A stretch of DNA of 64,000 bases from Linnemannia schmuckeri. Lineage: Eukaryota; Mortierellomycota; Mortierellomycetes; Mortierellales; Mortierellaceae. The position numbers were made by a program, and so were the translations under genes. Below are positions 47,901 to 58,386 of this stretch, one piece after another (positions within the stretch are counted from its first letter, which is position 1; each line of letters starts with the position of its first letter). The stretch lies in assembly GCA_029449235.1 (NCBI GenBank), contig JANATG010000003.1, positions 1,364,001 through 1,428,000 on the forward strand, written 5' to 3'. The notes beneath the pieces are model-generated. The model was not told the origin of the DNA. It saw only the letters and a list, made by a program, of their open reading frames with translations, and made no database searches.

Positions 47901-49966
47901 TGGTTATGACGCGAAATTGATAACCAATATGCACAGAATAAGGATAGGTACGCACCATGTAAAGAGCATCAAAAGTCTCGTCGGTGGACACAGCATCCAG
48001 CAAGTCCTTAGACATGGGCTTTCTCTCCACTTCCTCCGAGTTTGCAGGCGGTTCCAGACTATCGTAACCCAACGACATGGTGAAAGGCAGCTCCTTGGGA
48101 AGTCGTCCATGTTGCATTCCTAATTTGTCCAGCTATTTGGAGAAGAAAAAACAAACAAAACGGTCAAAATTCTGTGCAACGTTGTGCAGTCCAGCCTTGC
48201 ATGCATAGCTTGATCAAAATGAAAACTGGATAATACCTGTTGACGAGCCATCTGCAACAACTCAGCCTTGGCACCATCTAGCATCACCATCATGTGAGGA
48301 TCATCCGTGTTCAGAGGGACGGTCTCGTCGCACTCGTTTACGATACACATGCACGCCGAATAAATCCATGACTCCAGAAAGTTGTCCGTCAAGTTTAGCT
48401 AAGTCAGGAGACAAAAAAAACGAACTGATTAGAAAAGTGGCCGAATAGCAACATCTCCTAATGGAAACGATGTGAGTGTTAAGCGTGAAGTCAGCAACCA
48501 GGTCTTACGACATGCTCGCGGACGGTCTTTGCAAACGACGGGATGAAAGTCAATGCGCGATGGCAGATCTCGACAGGGCGCCTGAGACGAAACAACAAGT
48601 TGCACTGTCGTCCAAACAGATAGGTCCTGAAGTCGAAGACTGATATCGTGTTCTGCATAATCAAGTCTCTGTATGGCTTCTTGTTGAGGTCCAGAAGGTT
48701 CGCATCGTCGTCGCCTTCCTGCATGCCACCAAACTTTCCGTACCAAGTAAGCGCGTTATCTAGCAAATATTCGCGACATTAACATGTCAGTCAGTGTTTC
48801 TGCCATGAGCTTGTAAATGTTACCCAAAGCAGAACATTATCCATGAATCGTACCTCTGAGAATCTGGAAGAATGACGCCTCGAGTTCATCATACTGTCTC
48901 AACGCCTCCTCGTGCAGGTTCATCATCTCGTAGGCATTGGTAAGTCCCTCCTTGAGAATAAAGAATGTGCAATAGTTCCAGCCAGGCATTTGTCGTTGCG
49001 AGTCCAATCGTCGGATATCTTCCTCAAAGGTCATGACGTTCTGGTCAAAGCTGGTGACAATGCCCTCCTTCATCTTGTCGGTGAAGTCAGCCCAGAGTTC
49101 CATTTCCGACATCTCTGTGTCCGCCATCCTGACTTGTGCGACTCTATTGAAGTAATTATTGTGACATATTGGATCCACAGATGTGTGTTAGACAACCATT
49201 TTCCAGTGCTTAGCATCGCTACTTGTTCGAATGTGTCTTCTTGTCCACAGATATTCGTCCGACGTGCCTGTCTCGTTTGCCGGTGTTGAAATCTGCTTTG
49301 ATCCTGTCGAGCACTGATGATCTAAGGAATTTGGCAGCCCTTGCTCCTTCCTGACTGCTGATGTGTACGATGAGCCACTCTTGGTTCTTTTTGGACGTGA
49401 CGAGTGTGATCCATTCCCGAATGTGTTGTCTGACTGTGTTCTTGTAAGTCTCGTTGTCCTATAAACGTCAGGGCGAGAGGTAAATAACGTGTTAGATAAA
49501 GAGACAATTTGATCGGTTGATTCAAAATAATCCGGTGTTAATCAGTGTCGATCATCTCAATTGGAAACGGTTATACCTCGCAGTTGACAAAATAAAGGTT
49601 GAGGTAGGGGTTCTGAAGGAGCGTGACCGGAGGCAGGTTCTTGGAGACCTCGGGCGAGAAGCGCTTCAATTCGACATCCAACATGGTAATATTGCGCTTG
49701 GCCCTATTGTTGCTCGGCTTCCATACGAGGTTCCTGAGGGGAAGCCTCGCGGCCAAGTCCTTTTCAATGTTGGCCCAGTTGCCACTCTCTTCGCAGTCTA
49801 ATGGACGGGGATGTAAGGAGGTGTGTATTATTTAGCAAGGTTTCCTTGAAAGAGGATGACAGGGATTGCTTCGGAGAGTGATGATGGTGACTTATTCGTG
49901 TAGAGGTTACTTCTACTACATGTTGTGCTTTGGCTTACAGGTGACGATGACACGCTTCGGGTCCAT
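44912..49966 (-). CDS. TRS130: TRAPP II complex subunit Trs130 / TRAPPC10
   Basis: Large TRAPP II-specific subunit; the complex is the GEF for Ypt31/Rab11 and, in animals, also acts on Rab18. About sixteen exons, starting 49966-49939 (MDPKRVIVT), 49797-49577, 49458-49268, 49143-48854, 48759-48509, and ending near 45130-44912. Family hallmarks: RLPLRNLVWKPSN, REWITLVTSKKNQEWLIVHI, GWNYCTFFILKEGLTNAYEM, YGKFGG, FESWIYSACM-like FLESWIYSACMCIV, HGDVAALHYRKKYAEAARIL, and the Ig-like beta-rich C-terminal half. The intron after 49268 uses a GC donor. It lies 436 bp upstream of RAB3GAP1 on the same strand. Total length is roughly 1200 residues, near the human protein. Some of the middle exon borders (47700-48400) are less certain. 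Confidence 0.92.
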
Positions 49967-51120
49967 TAGGGTTGACGAGAGGGGAGCGGAGGAAGACAAA
50001 GGAGGAGGAGATGAGGTGGAGGGAGGTTGAATAGTTAACTACTCAGGGCAGGGCAGATGGAATTCATTCTTGTAGAAAAAGAAGTCTCGCAGTGGGCTCG
50101 TGACGTGCAAGGCCGTCCCAAGAGAAGCCGAAGAAAACGAAGCATCGTCTGCGCACGGAAATTTTGTGCACGCACACTTGCAGAAACAAACAAGACTCCG
50201 CTCATATTCCTGGGCGTAGACAAAGTCATCGAGAACATGTGTTTTAGCTGCTTCTACGGATTCATTTTTGCTCACAAGACAACCTATGGCGCATCAGCTC
50301 CCCTATAAACTACGGAAATAGGAATGGGCCATCATATTGGCCACCAATTCAACGGGCATCCGCTCCGCTCTTTGTTGTCGCTGACATCTGGACTTGGGGA
50401 CTTGCTCAAGCATCCAGACCAATTGAACAAATACATAGAGTTCCCCTGCACCGCGGACATCCAACCAAGCAAAGGCATGAAGAGCATCACTGGATAAAAC
50501 AAGAGCCCTTCTATGATGCAGGTAGCGCCCATGGCATCATGAGCTACCTTTGTGCCCCTTTTTTATACCATTTTCCTGTGCTTCTGGTTCTAATAGAGAT
50601 ACTTTTTCTTGACAAATAAATAACCTTATGGGTGTAGCAATGGTGGTGATGATAATAGCCCTACCAGGCCTGCAGTTCTCTCCTCTCTTCGCCTTTGCCC
50701 CCTTTGTGTTGCTCTCTTTAGCGCAATGAGTGTGGTTAGAGACTGTCTGTCTCCCCTTTCTTTTTATTCCCTCTGAGCTCTGTCCCAGGCATAATTTTTT
50801 TCCAGGGACACCGCATCTTGAGAAAAGAATTCTCCTTAAATCCGACCTTTATCATTCATGATCTAAGGGCGCACATGTCCAAACACACACTTCGCCCACA
50901 ACTCGCATTGCTCCTCTGAACACAAACTCATACATAAATACGCAAAAATCAACGCACCTTTTGCATTCTTCTGTTCTCCTTTTCTCTCCTTTATCTCATT
51001 TCACAATCTACCCTCCACTCTACTCTCTTCCTCTCCACACCTCCGTCCTCAGTTTCCTTTCCTTCTCTACTCGCTATCATTCGCATCACAAGCACACAAC
51101 ATATACCCTTCCCAAAAAAA
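49967..51120. promoter_or_regulatory. Divergent intergenic region, TRS130 / hexosaminidase
   Basis: About 1.15 kb between divergent starts. Two overlapping ORFs on opposite strands at 50035-50308 and a 66-codon minus ORF at 50332-50532 show no family content. The last 250 bp are CT-rich, with a TATA-like CATAAATA at 50933-50940, about 185 bp before the hexosaminidase ATG. Confidence 0.4.
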
Positions 51121-53811
51121 ATGATCCACGCGTTCTACTCAATCTCAGCAGCCGTCGCTCTCGTCTCAAATGTCTTCCTTCTCTCCCTCCTCATCAACCC
51201 CGACCCACACCCCGTCGGCGTCCAAGCAGCTATCTGGCCAAAACCGGCCTACGCCTGCCAAGGTCACCGCACCATCCAAGTCTCTCCCAAATTCCACTTC
51301 AACCTCCCTCATGATGCACATCCACGACTTGTCGAAGGCGCGGCACGGTTCCGGAACAGGATTTTTAATAGTGACTTTGTGAGTCCTGTACCCATAAGGA
51401 TTGAAGATGCCGAAGTGGAGGATCGATCACAGGTTGGAACGCTCAAGTTAAAGTCGCTGGCTATTGACGTTGAGGATCGGACCGGGAATATTGCATTGGG
51501 TCTCGATATTGACGGTATGGATGAAGCGAAGGATGAAGAACAAAAGACGAAGCAGCTACAGGATCATTGAAGATGTCAAAACGTCGAAACAAAATCTTTC
51601 ATGATGAAACAGTGGTCTCTCAAAACTCATCAATGTCACTTGGTCTTTTTATGCCCTTTTTCGAACTTCAACAGAATCCTACAGGCTAGCCATTGCATAC
51701 GACGAAGACCCCGACACTGAATTTGAGCTGGATGCAGCGGTGTGCAAGCAGATTGCAAAAGAACCATTCGGACCAGGATTCAAGGGTATTCTCAAGGCCA
51801 AGACCATCGTAAGCTAACATATACATTGGCCCATTGCACCATTCTTTTCTTCCCATTTGTCGTTCTCTCCTTTCCTTTTTTTCTTCTTTTCACCTTTTCC
51901 TCCTCCTCCTCCTCCTCTCCTCCTCCACAATCTCAATCCACGCACGCACCCCTCTTTCCTGATAACATTTTTCCTTTTGTTTATGCGTTTGTATTGTGCG
52001 AGACGCGAGTGTTTTTGCGGGGAAGTTGCCCTTTTTGGTTAATACTCCAATACCTCTTGCGCCCATCAATGGCACTAAAAAGTGACAACGTGATGCTCCC
52101 TTCTCTTCTCTCTCTCACATATTCGCTGCCTTTTCGCACGTCGTCCATTTCCCATCCTATCCCATCTAACTTTTCTTTTTTCTCCCTCTCTCTTCTCTCT
52201 TTTAGTACGGTGCGCTGCATGGACTGGAGACGTTTACACAACTGGTGACTAGAAATCCACATGACGGGACCAAAGAGATCGCTCAGACCCCTCTCCTCAT
52301 CCATGACCGCCCACTCTTCCCACACCGCGGTGTCCTCCTCGATACCTCCAGGAATTTCCTCTCGATGGTGTCACTCTACCGGACCATTGACGCCATGGCC
52401 ATGAACAAGTTTAATGTCTTCCACTGGCATATTGTCGACTCGCCTTCATTCCCTATTGCCTTGGATGATCAAGTTGCGGAGGGAGAGGATGAGGACAGTG
52501 GAGATGATATGGACGGCATTGAAGGAGAATCTGGCAACAACAATGGCGAGCATGTCTACAAGGAACGCAAGCATAGGATCCAGACATCCACAAGACCAAA
52601 TCTCCCCCTCAGTCAACTGGCAGCCAAAGGCGCCTTCTCGGAAAAGATGGTCTATACCAAGAAGGAGATCACAGACTTTGTTGACTATGCCATGGATCGT
52701 GGCATCCGCGTCATCCCCGAGGTCGACATGCCCGGCCATGCTTGGTCTTGGTCTAAGGCCTTCCCCGAAATCACTACCTGTCTTGACGGCTTCCCCTCTT
52801 ATTCTCGGTTTTCGGCTGAACCCCCAAGTGGGCAATTGAATCCTGTCCACCCGAAAACCTATCAGGTTATTCAGGGTGTGTATGATCAGGTCTTGCCGTT
52901 GTTCAAGGACAAGTTTGCACATGGTGGAGCGGATGAGGTTAATTTTAATTGTTGGAACGCGACGGCATCGGTAATTGACTTGATGGAGCGCAAGAATATC
53001 CCGAGGTCTAAGGAAGGGTTTGATAGGATCTTGGATGGGTTCACGGAGCGACAACACAAGATGTTGAGGCGAGCTGGGAAACGCCCCATCGTCTGGGAGG
53101 AACCTCTCCTCGCACATGATTTGGCGACGATCAAGGAGAACAAGGACACGGTCATTCAAGTCTGGACGTCCGCCGAGAATATCAAAAAGACTGTTCGACA
53201 GGGCTACGATGTGATTACAGGATCTGCAGACTATTGGTATATGGATTGCGGGTTTGGAGACTGGCTCGGGAACTGGACGATGGGCAAGTCTTGGTGCGCG
53301 TATTCTGATTGGCAGAAGGCTTATTCGTTTAATCCGCTTCAGGGTCTTAACACTAAGGAGTCGAAGAAGGTTCTAGGAGGCGAGGCGTTGTTGTGGGGCG
53401 AGCAGGTCGATAATACTAACCTGGATACCAAACTCTGGCCACGCGCCTCTGCCGTTGCTGAGGTAAAAGATATTCATAGTTTCGATATGTATTGTTTCTA
53501 GTATTGAAAAATGTCGTATCATACTCTGAGTACTTTGAATTCTCACTCATCAGTGGTTTCATTTTACAACAAACTAGGTACTTTGGAGTGGCAATTCGGA
53601 CGACAGCTTAACAGGACTCTGGGATGGCCGCAAGCAAAACAAGAACACTCTCCGGACCATCGAGGCCCTGGACAGGATTAACGAGCACCGGTTCAGGATG
53701 GAGGCTGAAAAGATCCTGGCTGAACCCTTGCAGCCTCTTTGGTGTGTCAAGAACCCTGGCCATTGTAACTGGCCTATTCTAGACACCAAGCCTGAGGACC
53801 TCGAGAGTTAG
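51121..53811 (+). CDS. GH20 beta-N-acetylhexosaminidase
   Basis: Removes terminal GlcNAc or GalNAc; in fungi it acts in chitin turnover, secreted or vacuolar. Exons 51121-51514, 51675-51808, 52206-53462 and 53578-53811 join to 672 residues. An N-terminal hydrophobic segment (residues about 8-27) is a signal peptide or anchor. The GH20 N-terminal domain is followed by the barrel: LLDTSRNFLS, FNVFHWHIVDSPSFP, RVIPEVDMPGHAWSWSKAFP, and the catalytic Asp-Glu in HGGADEVNFNCW (about residue 416). VIQVWTS, GGEALLWGEQVD and LWPRASAVAE are also present. Cys pairs match the family. About 40 residues rich in Asp, Glu and Gly are inserted after FPIALDDQ (from about residue 262), where other enzymes run straight into the next barrel element. 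Confidence 0.95.
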
Positions 53812-54004
53812 GATCGTTCTTACAGTTTTGTTTGTTACACATTTCCTATCGCCTCTGACATGTACATTAAACACGCTCTGCAGAATACAGTTGTTTATGA
53901 GGAGTAGGTGAGGGTCTTTTTAATTAGGCATGGAGTAAATAAGGGAGGGGAATAAGAGAAAAACATCAAAATGAAATAGAGGGCATAACAAAGACCACGT
54001 TGCC

Positions 54005-56377
54005 CTAGTGGTGGTCAACGACAAGCATCTCAACGGCAACATCATCATCATCTCCCTCATCATCCGAATCATCCTGTCGCTCTGCATCGAAGTATTCCTC
54101 CTTATCACCGCCATGGAAAATAGGCGACGAACGGCTAGAACCGCTGTGTCCGCTGTTGCTGGACAAATGCGACAACGAAGGGTTCTTCTCCGTCACAATC
54201 TCGTTCAACTCCACTACTGGTTGGGAGTTCCCACTCTCGTTCCGCGAGTGCGAAGTCATCGTAGGCTGGGCTGCAACAATCCGGGTCGCGTGCGAGATCA
54301 GGGGTGTCTGAGCGTAATCCAGATCCAAACGAGGTGCTGAACTGTTCTTGTTGCCAGTAGAAGCGAGGTTGATATTTGATGCCGAGGCAGCAGCAGCGGC
54401 ATTGGCACGTTTCCTGTTATCGAACAAAATTCTGTTCTCCTCGACCAGAATATTGACCCATTCCATCAACCGGCGCTCAGCATCCTTGACGGCTGTCTTG
54501 CCACCCAACTCTCTCAACAGCGAATAAACGTGAGGCATCCCCTCAGCCATGTAATGGTATGTGACCCGTCCGCCCGTAGCCTGGAAATGATCCACAAACC
54601 GCGCACAGTCATCACGAAGCACCTCAGCTCCCGAATAAACTATTGCCATCTCGGGAAACTTGGAATGGTCCTTGACATAATAGGGTGAAATATGGGGGTC
54701 GTGAAGCTCATAGTTTCCTGCATAGCACCGCGCAATCTTCTTGAAGACCTGCGGGGGCATGAAATCGGTCCTACGGTTATGAGCCATCGAGGGGGTGGTA
54801 CGCTCGTTGGCGTCGAGGCGAATCCAGGGTGAGATACAGAGAAGGGCGCGAGGTGGGGGAAGTCGGTTCTCGCGGAGGACGTAGCAGGCGTTGAGGAGGA
54901 TGTTGCCACCAGAACTGTCACCGGCAAAGATGATCTTGCGAGGGTTCCATCTGATCTCGTGGACTAGGAAGCGGTATGCGGACAGGTACTGGTCTCTCTG
55001 GTATGGGAACTTTTTCTGAGGCGCAAGATCTACAATCGTTGTTGTGGTTGATGTTGTTGGTAAGCGAGGTTGGAATCTATGATATTTCATTCACTTTGTG
55101 CAGCAATTGCAATCGACGGAATTGTGGAGAACGGAAAGGAAATATGTAAAAAGTGATCGTAGCAAAGGGGTAATTCCTCCTTTTTCCCTATCCTTTTCGT
55201 AGTCTGCGCATGCGCCTTTTTGTTCACTTTAGATGTCCATCCAACGATCGATCCTCTTACAATAACAAATAACCGCCCCTTCGTCCCCTCTATCCTCAAA
55301 ACGCTCTCAATATTTTATATTTTGGGTTCCTTGCTTGCTTCACAATCCTTTTCTCTGTGTGTGTCTCTGTACTGCACCACTCCCCGCTATTCTTTCCTCA
55401 ATCTCAATCACACTTTCTGTGGGTTGAACAAACGGACGGAAGGGCGGTTGCAGTCTAGTGGAGGGACAAGGCCATCGAGGAAGGCGGACTTTTCTTTCTT
55501 CCTCTTCTTTTTTTCTTTTCGTTGTCGGTTGTTGTTCTCCTCCACAGCTCCCAGACCATATGTCAGCCAGCCTATCGTAGCACATCCGGTCCATTTGTGT
55601 CGAGCCCCATTCACCCAAAAAAAAAAGAGCACGGAAGAAAAGGCGACCAAAATAAAGAGAGGGCAGCAAAATGCACTTCAAGAACAGTGCAGCACATGTC
55701 AAAGGGAATTATTGAGTGGTTTCGCAAGCAGGGAATGGAGGAGAGCGACGGAGTGAGAAAGAGAGGCACGAGAGCAGAGAGGAGAGAGCGGATATGTATT
55801 TGTGTATGGTAGGGAGAGTGAAAGTGAGTAAAAGGGAGAAGGATAAGAAGAAAAAAGAAGACGTACCATAGTCCACAGAGAGGATGCGAAGAGTCTTGTT
55901 ATGGACAGTCTTGAAGTGCTGAACCCAGGAGCAAAAGATATTGTTGTACATCTCTGCGTCGCCAAAGACGAATCCACCACCATGGGCATACAACATAATG
56001 ATATCCACACCCTTCAGCGAAACCTTCCAGGTCGGATCACCTCCACGAGTCTCCGCAGGGATTTTTTTAGTCTCGAGCGTGCCGACCCAATAGGCCCTCC
56101 ATGAGTCGCGCTTGACGACCATGGAGCGGTCGCCGGGGACGAGGACTGTGCGGATGGCGAGGGCGGGCTGATACCACTGATAGGGGAACATGGCAGCGGC
56201 GAGATAGACGATGCGGAGGAAGAAGTGAGAATGGAGGGGGACATGTTTGGGGCCGGAGATGCGCAGGTAGATGGCGTAGATAAAGGTCGGGACGATGAGG
56301 ATGATGAAGAAGATGAGACCGACAAAGGTGTGTAGTACAACCCTCGTGTACTTGAATATCTTCGAGAAGATGTTCAT
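54005..56377 (-). CDS. Membrane-anchored alpha/beta hydrolase, hormone-sensitive-lipase type
   Basis: Esterase or lipase of the alpha/beta hydrolase-3 (HSL-like) family, resembling steryl acetyl hydrolases. Exons 56377-55867 and 55029-54005 join in frame (G|AT = Asp) to 511 residues. Residues about 10-38 form a transmembrane anchor (VVLHTFVGLIFFIILIVPTF), so the domain probably faces the ER lumen or lipid-droplet surface. The oxyanion motif AHGGGFVFGD, the nucleophile GDSSGGNILLN, and a C-terminal Asp (ARFVDHF) and His (GMPHVYS) complete a triad. The last 150 residues are Ser/Asn-rich and end in Asp/Glu. The single intron is long (837 bp). The substrate is unknown: sterol esters, acylglycerols and isoprenoid esters are all possible. 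Confidence 0.88.
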
Positions 56378-58386
56378 CGTTGAAAGGTGTGAAAGACGAA
56401 GGCGTTACAAGGCGGAGAGGGTGAAGGCGAAGGGTGGTGTAGGTGTGGGTGTGGGTGTGGAGAAGGAAGAAACGTAGAAAGGAGCAGTGGCTGGTGTGTT
56501 TTCCTTGTGGGGGGAGGGACGGATGGGATGGGTGCTCGACCTTGCTGGGGGATGGATCGGCCTTTTGGAAGCGAAGGAGCAGCGGAGAAGAGGAGAAGGA
56601 AAGAGGCGAAAGAGGCAAAGAGGGAGAAAGTGGAGGATGATTGAAATATAAAGGAAGAGAGAGGAAAGAAAGAGGGCGTCTGTTTGTGTTTGTTTTTGCG
56701 TGAGGATGGTATTTGAGTTTATATCGATCGTAAGTCTACAAAGAGTGTGTGCCTGAATGCATTGTAAAGGCATTTTGTTTGTGTGAGATGACAGGGGCAT
56801 CGACCAATCGCATCCTAGAAACCGTTAGAGTTGGCACCGCTCATTATTCTTTCTTTCCTTCTTTTCTTCCTCATGCTCTCTTTCTGGACTCCCCCACTGG
56901 ATGCTTGGTGGAAGGAGATGGGGCGGGCGAGCAGCGAGAAAGAACAGAGCGACCGGATAGATAGAAATAAGTCTTTCCTCCTCCCTGTCCTTAGTGGAAT
57001 CTCTATCCATCCATCCATCCGTCTGTCGTGATTGTTAAAGTGCGTATGTTTGTGATGCAGAGACAAACAATTTTGTTTTTTTAATCCTGTGTATGTGCAT
57101 GAACGATGAAAGAGAGTGAGTGAGCACCACTAAGACCAGATGCACAACCCAAGCACAACCACCACAACAACAATAAAACAACAAAAACAAACAAGCACGT
57201 AAATAAAGCCATAAAACAGATCAGCTCACATGGTCGTTGGTGTCGTTCATTGCTGCCATTTGTTCTTTGTTCTCGTCGCCGTTGTTGTTATTGTTTATTT
57301 TGTTATATCGCTGGCATTACAATGGGTATAGGCACTGTACCTTGAGAAGAGAGAGAGAATGAGAGATTGATGGTAAATAACAATCGACCAATACACACAA
57401 AACGCTCAAGGTTGAACATCAAAGAAAGACAGCAATCATACTGAATGAAACACGAGGGTCGGTGCACTTTTTAGCAACAAAGCAGTTATTTTGTTGTTGC
57501 TACCTGCGTTGACTTCGGTCTTGTTGTATCATGCCTTTATTATTCCCGTGTCACATCCATTCCCTCCTCGCGTTTAAATTGCCCATAGCCGTGATGGTAA
57601 TAATTGTTGTATTTTCCCGCGACAATGTACCCATCCTAGGATAACACCAGGCCAGTGGCGCTGTTGCATAGCATCAAACCCCATTCCCTTTACCTTACTC
57701 CTTTCTAAAAGCATTTGCCGCTGCTTTGCTTTATCTCCCCTCCCCTAATGCTGCACCAATGTGCCTCCCCCCTAATTGCCCAGTTCTTCCCTTATGCCAG
57801 ACCCCCGCCCCTTTTCTAGTGCTTTGCATTGACTGAGACAGGGCCACTCAGAGATAGGCATGGTATGAGAAAAGTGAAAGAAGAGGAAGAAAGAAAAGAA
57901 AAAAAACAAAGATTGGCCAAACTTGCGCATCATTCTCAACCTTTGTTTGTTCCCTCCTTAACTCACTCGTCCTCCTTCCCTCCTTCCCTTCCTTCCCTCC
58001 TTCTCTTCCTTCCCTTCCTTCCCTTCCTTCCCTCCTTCAACTCATTCCCTTCCTTCTCTTTCTTCCTTTCCTTTTCTTCCTTCACACTCACTCTCACGCG
58101 TGCCATAAGGAGACCCTTGATTCATTCGACCGTTGTCCCATCTCTCCCATTTTGTTTGTTCTTTATCTTTTTCCTTTTCTTTTTCTTTGTCCTTCGAGAA
58201 ACGGGAGTGATCACCCTCTTTGTCTCATATATTTGATTTTTTTTTTTTTTTTTTCCCTTCCTTCGTTTGTATTCCTACTCATTTATCATTCCTTCCATAT
58301 CTCACTTCTCTTTACTCCCGTCGCCTCTTTCATTTTCATCCCTCTCTTAACAGTAAACAAATAATACTTAAAACCCATCAGCAAGA
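56378..58386. promoter_or_regulatory. Divergent intergenic region, hydrolase / tectonin gene
   Basis: 2 kb between divergent starts, no supported gene. It holds purine-rich DNA near the hydrolase start, tandem CCTT-type pyrimidine repeats (about 57970-58060), the T18 run at 58237, and a CT-rich leader before the ATG at 58387. Confidence 0.45.
58237..58254. repeat. T18 homopolymer
   Basis: Uninterrupted T run 133 bp upstream of the tectonin gene start, inside its likely promoter or leader. Confidence 0.95.

Noticed and set aside
50035..50308. Overlapping ORFs on both strands (about 80 codons)
   Set aside because: Neither has domain content, one lacks an ATG, and they mirror each other; probably promoter DNA.
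50332..50532. 66-codon minus-strand ORF with a hydrophobic start
   Set aside because: ATG present and one possible helix, but no homology and no transcript signals; too short to support.
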